The notes under the pieces are model-generated. The model saw nothing but the letters and a program-made list of their open reading frames with translations, had not been told where the DNA came from and made no database searches. DNA of 12,002 nt from Planctomycetota bacterium (GTDB taxonomy: Bacteria > Planctomycetota > UBA1135 > UBA2386): contig JAGQRA010001005.1 in the NCBI GenBank assembly GCA_020425885.1, forward strand, positions 1 through 12,002, read 5' to 3'. A program made the position numbers and the translations under genes. Shown here in pieces: positions 1-6,695 of this stretch; the stretch's first letter is position 1; every line of letters begins with the position of its first letter.

Positions 1-716
1 ACCGCACCGACCGCGTCGGGCGGCAGCGACGCTGGCTCGACGCCATGGTGGCGGTGCGCGGTCCGGCGGTCGGGATGCTGCAGGACGTCTTCGTCGAGGA
101 CTGGTGCACGGCGACCGACGAACTCGTCGCCGACCCGGCGCGGCCCGGTTCGGATCAGGTCGGCAGCGACACCGTCGCCATCGCCTGCAGTGGGCCCGAT
201 CGCGAACAGCCGCGGCTGTGGTTCGCGATCGTGCAGGCGTTGGCCGACGCCGATCGCACGATCGAGCTGAGTTCGCCGTACCTGGTGCCGCCGCCGATGC
301 TGCTGTTCGCCCTGCAGATGGCGGTGGCGCGCGGGGTGCGCGTGAGGATCCACACCAACGGACCGAAGGCGGAGGCGGCCGTGCTCTACTGGGCGCAGCG
401 CAACTTCTATCGCCGCATGCTGGCCGCCGGGATCGAGATCCTCGAGACCGTCGAGGACTACAACCACAGCAAGCTGCTCGTCGCCGACGGCAAGACCGTG
501 GTCGTCGGCAGTGCCAACCTCGATCTGCGCAGCGCCGACCTCAACTTCGAGATCGCCGCGGTGGTCGTCGATTCGGACGCCTTCGCCGCCGAAGTGCTGG
601 CCACGATCGAGCGGCGCGCGGCCGGCAGCCGCCGGGTCACGATCGAGGACCTGCCGACGAATCCGTTGGTGCGCGCGATCGATGGCTGCTGCGGCCTGCT
701 GGCCCCGCTACTGTGA
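1..716 (+). CDS. Phospholipase D / cardiolipin synthase-like protein, 3' part (5' end outside window)
   Basis: The reading frame enters open from the left edge (codons in phase from base 3) and ends with TGA at 714-716. It carries the C-terminal half of a PLD-superfamily enzyme. A 'VRGPAVGMLQDVFVEDW' stretch is typical of the linker before the second catalytic half of cardiolipin synthases, and 'SSPYLVPPPMLLFALQMAV' follows. Next comes a complete HKD motif, H-S-K-L-L-V-A-D (His codon at 465-467), then 'GSANLDLRS' and 'NFEIA'. The protein ends in 'LLAPLL', a common end for this family. Two HKD motifs form one active site in these enzymes, so the first must lie upstream of the window. The family transfers phosphatidyl groups between phospholipids at the inner membrane to make cardiolipin, or hydrolyses phosphodiesters. 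Cardiolipin synthase (ClsA/ClsC-like) is my best reading; another PLD-family phosphatidyltransferase is possible. Its stop overlaps the next gene's ATG by one base. Confidence 0.88.
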   Translation, partial: RTDRVGRQRRWLDAMVAVRGPAVGMLQDVFVEDWCTATDELVADPARPGSDQVGSDTVAIACSGPDREQPRLWFAIVQALADADRTIELSSPYLVPPPMLLFALQMAVARGVRVRIHTNGPKAEAAVLYWAQRNFYRRMLAAGIEILETVEDYNHSKLLVADGKTVVVGSANLDLRSADLNFEIAAVVVDSDAFAAEVLATIERRAAGSRRVTIEDLPTNPLVRAIDGCCGLLAPLL

Positions 717-1753
717 TGGTGACCACGCCCGACCACGCCATGTCCGACCCTGCCTCGCCCGCTTCCGGATGCCCGCTCGCGCTGCTGTTGCTGCTGCCGC
801 TCCCGGCGGTCGCCCAGGCGCCGTACGCCACCCAGGTCATCGCCTTCAACACCAACGGCAACGCCGGCGGCGGGATCTTCAACCCGCCGAACGCGCTCGG
901 GGCGCCGCAGGGACCGCTGCACGTCCATTCGCTCGGCATCGGCGGCGACCTCACGCTCGGCTTCTCGGTGCCGATCGGCGACGGTCCCGGCGCTGATTTC
1001 CTCGTCGGCGAGAACCCGTTCCGATCCTCGCCATTCGGCACCCAGGTCTTCGCCGAGATGATGTTCGTCGAGGTCAGCAGTGATGGGGTGCACTTCGCGA
1101 CCTTTCCGTCCCGTTACTTCGGCGCTCCGCAGCAGCCCGGTCCGTTCGGCATGGTCACGGTCGGTTCCTACTCCGGGCTTGCCGGGCAGACTCCGGTGCT
1201 GGCGACGACGCCGGGCGCCGATGCCCAGGACGTCGTCGAGGCCGGAGGTGACGCCTTCGATCTCGCGGACCTCGCCGGCGATCCCCTGGTCCGGCTCGGC
1301 ATCGTCGACATCGCCAACATCACCTGCGTGCGCCTCGTCGACGTGCAGAGCGGGTCATCGCTCGACAGTCGCGGCACGGCCATCTTCGACCCCGGCGCGG
1401 GCAGCGCCGACGTCGACAGCGTGACCGCCATCCACCAGCTCGGACTCGTCGCCAGCGACGGCCCGAGCGTGGGCCTGACGATCAACATCGACGGCACGGC
1501 CACGCTTCGCATCGAAGACCCCGACGGCTGGCAGGACCTCGATCCGGCGACGTTGCGGGCGGCGCTGTTCGGGGTTCCGGTCGACGCCGGGGCCTTCCTG
1601 TCGTCATTCCGTATCGTCGCGGCCGACGCCACCGGCTTCACCCTCGCGCAGTCCGTGCCGCTGCCTCAGAGCCTGCTCTTCACCGCGGCGTTCTCGCTCA
1701 AGGACATGGCCGGGAACCGCAGCGGTCAGTCGCGTACCCGCCCGACCTTCTGA
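716..1753 (+). CDS. Secreted cell-surface-like protein of unknown function
   Basis: A protein of 345 residues from the ATG at 716, which shares its A with the TGA of the upstream PLD gene. An in-frame ATG at 740 would give 337 residues, and neither start has a clear ribosome-binding site. A hydrophobic run (L21-A35) ends in A-V-A-Q-A, a plausible signal peptidase I site, so export is likely. The n-region has no Lys or Arg, which is odd for a signal peptide. Residues 40-135 carry the pattern 'NPPNALGAPQG', 'SLGIGGDLTLGF', 'DGPGADFLVGEN' and 'VEVSSDGVHF'. This pattern recurs in secreted or surface proteins of environmental bacteria, often annotated only as cell-surface or PEP-CTERM proteins. 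The domain closes with 'PGAGSADVDSVTAIH' (227-240). The remaining ~100 residues are a separate unrecognised region. I see no PEP-CTERM, LPXTG or transmembrane anchor at the C-terminus. Function unknown; a beta-rich adhesin-like or ligand-binding role is only a guess. Confidence 0.72.
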   Translation: MVTTPDHAMSDPASPASGCPLALLLLLPLPAVAQAPYATQVIAFNTNGNAGGGIFNPPNALGAPQGPLHVHSLGIGGDLTLGFSVPIGDGPGADFLVGENPFRSSPFGTQVFAEMMFVEVSSDGVHFATFPSRYFGAPQQPGPFGMVTVGSYSGLAGQTPVLATTPGADAQDVVEAGGDAFDLADLAGDPLVRLGIVDIANITCVRLVDVQSGSSLDSRGTAIFDPGAGSADVDSVTAIHQLGLVASDGPSVGLTINIDGTATLRIEDPDGWQDLDPATLRAALFGVPVDAGAFLSSFRIVAADATGFTLAQSVPLPQSLLFTAAFSLKDMAGNRSGQSRTRPTF

Positions 1754-1946
1754 AGCCGAGGTCGTCGGCGCAGCGGGCGCAGAGACAAGCCTGGCCGAGG
1801 GCGTCGGCCGGAATGCTGTCGAGTACGGTGGCCGCGATCCTTGCCGCCGCGCACCAGCACTCGCGGCCGGCGTCATCTGCGGTCGCCATGACACACTGGT
1901 TGGGTTGCCCGCAGAGCGGGCAACGGGCCGGATCGACGTCGCTCAT
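1698..1946 (-). CDS. Small cysteine-rich CWC-family protein
   Basis: An 82-residue protein whose spacing fits the cysteine-rich CWC family: C9-P-L-C12-G-Q-P-N-Q-C18, then C30-W-C32, then 'SIPADALGQACLCARC' with C54, C56 and C59. The paired and spaced cysteines suggest metal binding, probably zinc, but the family has no established biochemical role that I can name. Further cysteines at 76 and 81 lie in the tail. The gene is convergent with the secreted-protein gene. Its last 56 bases (1698-1753) are antisense to that gene's 3' end, so its C-terminal ~18 residues are constrained by the other coding strand. It starts 31 bases after the stop of the coiled-coil membrane protein on the same strand and is probably co-transcribed with it. 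No strong Shine-Dalgarno precedes its ATG. Confidence 0.75.
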   Translation of the reverse strand: MSDVDPARCPLCGQPNQCVMATADDAGRECWCAAARIAATVLDSIPADALGQACLCARCADDLGFRRSGGYATDRCGSRPCP

Positions 1947-1977
1947 CGGCCCAGCGTAGCAATCCGTCGCGCGCGGC

Positions 1978-3327
1978 TCAGCCCTTCATCTGCTTCAGCT
2001 TGGCGATCGCGCCCAGCACGTTCTTGCCGCCGGATCTGCGGGCGCCGGTCTGGTAACCGGTGCCGCTGGCCTCCTGGCCGCCATCGTTCTGCGACGGTGC
2101 GGTCGGAGCCGAGGTCGTGGCGGCGGCGGGTTCGGTGGCCGGCGACGACGAAGCCGCGGTCGGGTTGGGCTTGGCCGGCAGCGCGGTGCGCGCCCCGCTC
2201 TTGATCGCGGCCTGGATCTGGGAGACCGCCGTCGCCACGGTCGCGACCTCGCGCTGGATGTCGCGCACCGAGTTCTCGAGGTCGCTGATATTGCCATCGC
2301 GCAGCTGGCCCAGGCCCTGGTGCAACGTTGCGGTCGCGCTCTCGAGCTGCGACTGCAGACGCTGCGCCGCGGAGTCGATCGACTCGCCGCGCAACAGCTG
2401 ACGTACTTCCTCCTGGGTCTGCCTGGCCGTGTCCTCGAGCCGCAGCATGCTCTTGCGCATCTCGCTGTCCTCGAGCCTTTGTGCCATCGCCCGAACCGTG
2501 ACGTCGAGCTTGCCCATGTCCTGCTGCAGCGGCTCGAGTGACGGCGTGCTCTCGCCGTAGCCACGCACCACGGTGTGCAGTTCGGACAACGCCGCGCGGA
2601 GCGAGTCGTGGCCGGTCTCGACCGTCGAGCGGACCTGGCTCAGGCTCGCCCCCAGCTCGGTGCCGTGGTTGGCGATGTCGACCAGCGGCTTGCCGTACAT
2701 CTTGATGGCCCGGGTCAGGTTGTTGATCTTCTCGTCCTGCCGTTGCAAGGCGAGGCGCAGGTGCTGCGTGATCTCGCTCTCAGCGCCGCCGCCGCCGCTG
2801 CCGCCGGCATTCTCGACCAGGAACGCGAGCTGCTGCCGCAGGTCGTCGTTGACGCCGGTGGTCGGCGTGACCGTCGCCTGCGCCTGCATGCCGGCGAGCC
2901 CGCGGCGGATGACCGCGGTCGCCATCGCGACGGCGCCGAGCAGGAACAGGCTGGCCGGCGTGAGGCCGTACCGCGACAGCTGGCTGACGACGTCGCCCTC
3001 GGCAAACGCGAAGCCGACCGCCCCGGACCAGGACAACAGGGCGATCGCGACGCCGAGCCCGCCGCCGGTCGGCGTCGTCGCTTGGGTGCGTCGCCGGGCG
3101 CGGTTCGCCTGGTACTGGCGCGGCATCGGAGCCGCTTCGTTGCCGCCGACATCGTCCGGCGCCATCGCGTTCTCGCCTTCGAGTTCGCTGTCGGCCGCGA
3201 AGCCATCGTCGTCGTCGTCGTACACCGTCCCATCCGCGGCATCCGCGGTCGCCAGTTCCACAGCATCCGGACCGTTCAGGAAGTCGGGGAGGTTCTCGTC
3301 TGCTGCCTTGGCGTCGGTTGTCTTCAT
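1978..3327 (-). CDS. Membrane-anchored coiled-coil protein of unknown function
   Basis: I chose the ATG at 3327 (449 residues, starting 'MKTTDAKAADENLP'). The frame stays open to an ATG at 3405, but those extra 26 residues look non-coding and would cover the divergent promoter region. Order of parts: a strongly acidic N-terminus (1-65, with five consecutive Asp at 37-41); a basic patch 'RARRR' (76-80); two predicted membrane segments (about 89-109 and 124-141) ending in 'IRR'; a Gly-rich linker (175-181); a long heptad-rich helical region (about 160-375) rich in Gln, Leu, Arg and Glu; a low-complexity Pro/Ala/Thr/Ser segment (380-415); and a basic C-terminus. This suggests a helical-hairpin anchor with a large cytoplasmic coiled coil, as in scaffold or sensory/adaptor proteins. 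I see no HAMP, methyl-accepting or catalytic signature. It is probably the first gene of a unit with the CWC protein. Product family not recognised. Confidence 0.8.
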   Translation of the reverse strand: MKTTDAKAADENLPDFLNGPDAVELATADAADGTVYDDDDDGFAADSELEGENAMAPDDVGGNEAAPMPRQYQANRARRRTQATTPTGGGLGVAIALLSWSGAVGFAFAEGDVVSQLSRYGLTPASLFLLGAVAMATAVIRRGLAGMQAQATVTPTTGVNDDLRQQLAFLVENAGGSGGGGAESEITQHLRLALQRQDEKINNLTRAIKMYGKPLVDIANHGTELGASLSQVRSTVETGHDSLRAALSELHTVVRGYGESTPSLEPLQQDMGKLDVTVRAMAQRLEDSEMRKSMLRLEDTARQTQEEVRQLLRGESIDSAAQRLQSQLESATATLHQGLGQLRDGNISDLENSVRDIQREVATVATAVSQIQAAIKSGARTALPAKPNPTAASSSPATEPAAATTSAPTAPSQNDGGQEASGTGYQTGARRSGGKNVLGAIAKLKQMKG

Positions 3328-3431
3328 GCTGGTGCTCTCGCGATCGTGGCAGAATCGGCACGAGTGCCACCCGGTATGAAGCCCTGCTGTTGCATTGTGC
3401 GGCACGGTCCCCGAAAACCTCCTGTCATCGG
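3328..3431. promoter_or_regulatory. Divergent intergenic region with nested inverted repeats
   Basis: These 104 bases separate the minus-strand coiled-coil gene from ptsI, so promoters for both units should lie here. Two overlapping inverted repeats are visible: GTGGCA (3346-3351) with TGCCAC (3365-3370), and inside it GGCAC (3357-3361) with GTGCC (3364-3368). A TTGCAT at 3390-3395 resembles a -35 element, but no convincing -10 sits at the right distance. The repeats could be an operator, or chance in GC-rich DNA. Neither start has a strong Shine-Dalgarno. Confidence 0.4.
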
Positions 3432-5198
3432 ATGGTCCGCAAGTTCAAAGGAATCGCTGCAGCTCCCGGGATCGCGATTGCGCCGGTGGTCCAGTTCCAC
3501 TCCACGCTCGACCAGATTCCGACCTGGAAGGTGGCGCCGTCACAAATCGAATCCGAGAAGGAGCGACTGACCGACGCCATCACCGGCGTGACCGACAACC
3601 TGTTGGCCCTGCAGAAGGAACTCGCCAGCGCGCTCGAGAGTCATGACGCCCGCATCTTCGATGCGCAGCTGTCGATCGTGCACGACAAGACCTTCCGCCG
3701 CGATGTCGAGGCCGAGATCGACAACGGGATCAACCTGGAAGCGGCCTTCCAACGCGTCGTCGCCCGCTACGAGGAGGTCTTCAATGCGATGGAGCACCCC
3801 GCGATGCGGGAGCGGGCCGCTGACCTGCGCGACATCGGTCGTCAGCTCGTGGCGGCTTCGATGGCGACCGAACGTACCCGCTACATCGCCGACGGCCGCG
3901 ACTACCTGTTCGTCGCCGACGAGTTCATGCCGAGCGATGCCGGCCTGCTCGACCGTGGTCACATCCGCGGCATCATCACGGCTCACGGCGGCAAGTACTC
4001 ACATGGCGCGATCCTGTCGCGTTCGCTCGGCATTCCGGCCGTCGTCGGCATCGAGAGCCTCATGCTCGAGACCACGACCGGCACGATGGCGATCGTCGAC
4101 GGCGACGCCGGTGTCGTCATCCTCGACCCCGACGCCGAGGAGCTGAAGCACTACGAGCGACTGCAGCACGAGCAGCGGGCGATCGAGCGGCGGCTGGCCG
4201 AGGTCCGCCTGCATCCGGCCGTCACGACCGACGGCGTCGCCGTCGCCCTGATGGCGAACGCCGAGAGCGTGCGCGATCTCGACGTCCTCGCCGCCGGCGA
4301 GGTCGAGGGCATCGGGCTGTTCCGGACCGAGTTCGCCTTCATGGAGCGACGCCAGTTCCCGACCGAGGACGAGCAGGTCGCGATGTACCGGCAGGCGATG
4401 GAGCAGGCCGGCGGCAAGCCGGTCACGTTCCGTACGCTGGACGTCGGCGGTGACAAGCCGCTCGGCTACTTCCGGATGCCCGAGGAACGCAACCCGGTGC
4501 TCGGCTGGCGGGGCATCAGACTGTGCCTCGATTGGCCCGACATCCTGTACACGCAGATGCGCGCCATCCTGCGGGCCTCGGCGATCGGCCACGCGCGCAT
4601 CCTGCTGCCGATGATCACGGCCCGCAGCGAGGTCGTGCGCTGCCGGGAGGTCCTCGACCAGCTCGTCGAAGACCTGCGCGCCACCGGTGTCGAGCACGAC
4701 GCCGACATCGAACTCGGCGTGATGATCGAGGTGCCGATCCTGGTGCACGTGCTGCCGGACATCCTGCCGCTCATCGACTTCGTCTCGGTCGGTACCAACG
4801 ATCTGGCCCAGTACCTGCTCGCCGTGGATCGGGACAACCCGCGCGTCGCCAAGATGTACGACCCGTTCCATCCCGGCATCCTGCGCGTGCTGCGTCAGAT
4901 CGCCGATCTGACCCACGCCGCCGGCCGGCGGGCCTCGATCTGCGGTGAGATTGCCGGTGATCACTGGTTCACGCCGATCCTGGTCGGTTTCGGTTTCCGC
5001 GAGCTGTCGATGGCGCCCGTGTTCCTGCGGCGGGTCAAGCTGATGCTGCGGAGCTTCACCGAAGCGGAGTGCCGCAGCCTGGCCGACCGGGCCGCGAGCC
5101 TGCAGTCGACCGCCGCCGTACGGCGTCTCGTCGAGGAGGAGATCCAGGTGCGCTGGGCACGGTTCCTGTCGGTGCCGTCGGAGGAAGCCGGTTCATGA
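3432..5198 (+). CDS. ptsI: Phosphoenolpyruvate-protein phosphotransferase (PTS Enzyme I)
   Basis: A 588-residue cytoplasmic enzyme, the usual Enzyme I length (about 575). It autophosphorylates from PEP and normally passes the phosphate to HPr. The start 'MVRKFKGIAAAPGIAIAPV' matches the conserved N-terminus. The phospho-histidine is H191 in 'GGKYSHGAILSRSLGIPAVVG'. The C-terminal PEP-binding barrel keeps every key residue I can place by a +2 offset from E. coli EI: R298 in 'GIGLFRTEF', R334 in 'FRTLDVGGDKP', E433 in 'MIEVP', N456-D457 in 'GTNDL', R467, and catalytic C504 in 'ICGE'. This points to an active enzyme. The residues beside H191 are unusual: Tyr189 where Thr/Ser/Asn is expected, and Gly192 where Ser/Thr/Ala is expected. 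No ptsH, EIIA or HPr kinase gene is in the window, so its partner is unknown. It has no GAF domain, so it is not the PtsP form. The next gene overlaps its stop by four bases. Confidence 0.95.
   Translation: MVRKFKGIAAAPGIAIAPVVQFHSTLDQIPTWKVAPSQIESEKERLTDAITGVTDNLLALQKELASALESHDARIFDAQLSIVHDKTFRRDVEAEIDNGINLEAAFQRVVARYEEVFNAMEHPAMRERAADLRDIGRQLVAASMATERTRYIADGRDYLFVADEFMPSDAGLLDRGHIRGIITAHGGKYSHGAILSRSLGIPAVVGIESLMLETTTGTMAIVDGDAGVVILDPDAEELKHYERLQHEQRAIERRLAEVRLHPAVTTDGVAVALMANAESVRDLDVLAAGEVEGIGLFRTEFAFMERRQFPTEDEQVAMYRQAMEQAGGKPVTFRTLDVGGDKPLGYFRMPEERNPVLGWRGIRLCLDWPDILYTQMRAILRASAIGHARILLPMITARSEVVRCREVLDQLVEDLRATGVEHDADIELGVMIEVPILVHVLPDILPLIDFVSVGTNDLAQYLLAVDRDNPRVAKMYDPFHPGILRVLRQIADLTHAAGRRASICGEIAGDHWFTPILVGFGFRELSMAPVFLRRVKLMLRSFTEAECRSLADRAASLQSTAAVRRLVEEEIQVRWARFLSVPSEEAGS
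5180..5185 (+). promoter_or_regulatory. Ribosome binding site for the SANT/Myb-like gene
   Basis: GGAGGA lies inside the end of ptsI, nine bases before the ATG at 5195. It is a good Shine-Dalgarno and supports that start over in-frame upstream codons within ptsI. Confidence 0.65.
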
Positions 5199-6049
5199 GC
5201 GATCGGGTCCTCCGCCGCGGCAACTGGTCGGTGCAGGAACTCGAACGCCTGCGGCAGTTGCTGCCGCGCCGGGGTGTGAAGGCGACGGCGACACTGCTGC
5301 GGCGGACGCCGGACAGCGTCTATCGCAAGGCCATGGAGATCATGCGCGTCCAGCCGCGTCGCGGCGCCTGGAGTGAGGAGAGCGACGCCTTGTTGCGCCA
5401 GGCCTGGGGTGTGGTCGACCGACGTCTGCTGGCGGCCATCGTCGGGCGGCCGATGAGCGACGTCACCGGCCGCGCCGCGTTGCTGCGCCGCGAACTCAGT
5501 ACCGGGCCCTGGAGCCGGGCCGAACGCCTTCGGCTCAAGGAGCTGTTCGGTACCCGCAGTGACGACGATCTGGTGGTGTCGCTGCAGCGGTCGAAGGCCG
5601 AGATCCAGGCCATGGCCGGGGAGCTGTGCCTGGCGAAAGACAAGCGCTATGCCGCCGCGGCGCGCCTGCGGCCGTTGGCTGGAGATGGCGCATTGAGGAC
5701 GATGCCGCGTTGGACCCGGGCGCAGGTCGAGAAGTTGCGTTCGCTGTACGCGACCAGGGACAACCTCGACATCGCGCGGCAGCTCGGCCGCACCGTGGCC
5801 AGTGTGGCGAACAAGGCCAACCAGCTCGGGCTGCGCAAGGGGCACGAGCTGTTGGCCCGGATCGGACGGACCAATGTCAACCTGCGCTACTCACACGCCC
5901 GCGGCGGCAGTTCCGCCGATGATCCTGGATCGGGGGCGGTGGAGACGCAGGCTGGGGAATCACCGGTAGGGGAAACACGGGCGGTGGATTCACGGATCGG
6001 GGATCCACTCGCGGTGGAGTCGAACGCGGTGGGCCAGCAGGCGGAGTAG
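5195..6049 (+). CDS. Four-repeat SANT/Myb/GcrA-like DNA-binding protein
   Basis: A 284-residue protein whose ATG overlaps the ptsI stop (ATGA, 5195-5198), implying translational coupling. It contains four similar helical repeats, each opening with a Trp-Ser/Thr and ending with a recognition-helix-like segment: W11 to about 52, W59 to about 102, W106 to about 148, and W173 to about 215. Repeat 4 ('PRWTRAQVEKLRSLY' then 'IARQLGRTVASVANKANQLGL') strongly resembles the GcrA/Myb-like helix-turn-helix. Repeats 1 and 2 share the 'W-S-x-E-x-x-x-L' entry. The later Trp residues of eukaryotic Myb are replaced by aliphatic residues. An Ala/Arg-rich linker (150-168) separates repeats 3 and 4. The tail (240-284) is low-complexity and acidic with a degenerate 'GE-x-x-AV-D/E-S' repeat. 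Role inferred: a DNA-binding or transcriptional regulator tied to Enzyme I. Repeat assignment is by eye; DNA binding and targets are unknown. Confidence 0.82.
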   Translation: MSDRVLRRGNWSVQELERLRQLLPRRGVKATATLLRRTPDSVYRKAMEIMRVQPRRGAWSEESDALLRQAWGVVDRRLLAAIVGRPMSDVTGRAALLRRELSTGPWSRAERLRLKELFGTRSDDDLVVSLQRSKAEIQAMAGELCLAKDKRYAAAARLRPLAGDGALRTMPRWTRAQVEKLRSLYATRDNLDIARQLGRTVASVANKANQLGLRKGHELLARIGRTNVNLRYSHARGGSSADDPGSGAVETQAGESPVGETRAVDSRIGDPLAVESNAVGQQAE

Positions 6050-6303
6050 TCCGCTACGGGGGCGGATCGCACCGCCGGCTGCCGCACGGGTTCGGCTCGG
6101 CCTCAGTGCGGAGTTGCCATTCACCGCGCAGTCGGTGGCGGCGGCCCGTGACATGGTCGCAACTGCGCTTCGTGCCGGGGGCGGGCACGGTGGCGTCTCT
6201 TTCGCGGAGCGCAAAAACGGCCACATGGCTCAACTCCGGTCGGTCGGTTGTCGATGACGTAGCCGCCAGCACGCGGAACGGGCGTGCGATCATCGAGGTA
6301 ACA
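6050..6303 (+). other. 254-base gap before the STAS gene, with a GC-rich hairpin
   Basis: I see no gene here. A hairpin, CGTGCC (6171-6176), 7-base loop, GGCACG (6184-6189), is followed after a short gap by a T/C-rich stretch (6195-6201). It may be a weak terminator for the ptsI unit. A 5-bp stem, GGCGG/CCGCC (6061-6076), sits just after the stop of the preceding gene. No convincing sigma-70 promoter is visible, although the gap size suggests the STAS gene has its own. Confidence 0.35.
6295..6301 (+). promoter_or_regulatory. Ribosome binding site for the STAS gene
   Basis: GAGGTAA lies just upstream of the ATG at 6304. It fixes this start against in-frame upstream codons from 6106, whose translation looks non-coding. 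Confidence 0.6.
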
Positions 6304-6693
6304 ATGGAATTCGTCGGAAAGAAGAGCCAAGGGTTGTCGGTTACGACCCTCAAGGACGACAAGACCGTCATCATCTCGTTCAACGACCGTAGCCTGAACT
6401 TCTATGTGACGGACTCGTTGAAGGAATCGCTGAAGGACACGATCAACGCGAAGATCGAGGAAGGCTACCAGCACTTCGTGCTGAACCTCGACAACGTCAA
6501 GATCATCGACTCCTGCGGCGTCGGCCTGATCATCGTCGCGAACAACGTCACGTCTTGCCGCAACGCGAAGCTCTATCTGAGCAACATCAAGCCCTTCATC
6601 ATCAAGATCTTCGAGATCATGCGCATCAGCAAGCACCTGTCGATCTTCGACACGGAAGACGATGCGCTGCAGACGATCAAGGACGGGCAGTAG
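6304..6693 (+). CDS. STAS-domain protein (anti-sigma factor antagonist-like)
   Basis: A 129-residue single-domain STAS protein. Residues 54-75 ('GYQHFVLNLDNVKIIDSCGVG') align with the phosphorylation-site strand and helix of SpoIIAA/RsbV. The phospho-acceptor Ser is S70 in D-S-C-G. The following residue is Cys71, where most family members have Ser or Thr. In known systems an anti-sigma kinase phosphorylates the STAS protein and a PP2C phosphatase reverses this, controlling release of an alternative sigma factor; some STAS proteins instead serve sensory complexes. Neither kinase nor phosphatase of that type is next door. The neighbour is a sensor histidine kinase 89 bases downstream. The protein is rich in Lys, Ile and Asn for such a GC-rich region, but its third codon positions are still GC-rich, so this reflects conserved composition rather than recent transfer. 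The start is supported by the GAGGTAA site. Confidence 0.88.
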   Translation: MEFVGKKSQGLSVTTLKDDKTVIISFNDRSLNFYVTDSLKESLKDTINAKIEEGYQHFVLNLDNVKIIDSCGVGLIIVANNVTSCRNAKLYLSNIKPFIIKIFEIMRISKHLSIFDTEDDALQTIKDGQ

Positions 6694-6695
6694 CC

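Noticed and set aside
104..715. Upstream in-frame extension of the secreted-protein gene through the PLD gene
   Set aside because: It overlaps the PLD frame in another phase, and its translation is Arg/Gly-rich noise with no signal peptide; the hydrophobic signal begins only after 716.
3205..3219. GTC trinucleotide run as a possible phase-variable repeat
   Set aside because: It is an in-frame five-Asp codon run; loss or gain of whole units would not shift the frame.
3346..3400. Possible sigma-54 promoter (GGCAC...GC) upstream of ptsI or the coiled-coil gene
   Set aside because: The -12 element (TTGC) is missing at the required spacing on both strands.
2575..3570. Plus-strand open frame (331 codons) opposite the coiled-coil gene and running into ptsI
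   Set aside because: It crosses the divergent promoter and the ptsI start, and its translation is compositionally typical of an antisense frame.
3999..4964. Minus-strand frame (321 codons) inside ptsI
   Set aside because: Antisense to the conserved catalytic core of Enzyme I; no recognisable motif.
3432..5198. Identification of the PEP enzyme as PEP synthase, PPDK or PtsP
   Set aside because: Length, domain order and the N-terminal 'GIAAAPGIAIAPV' match Enzyme I; there is no ATP-grasp domain and no GAF domain.
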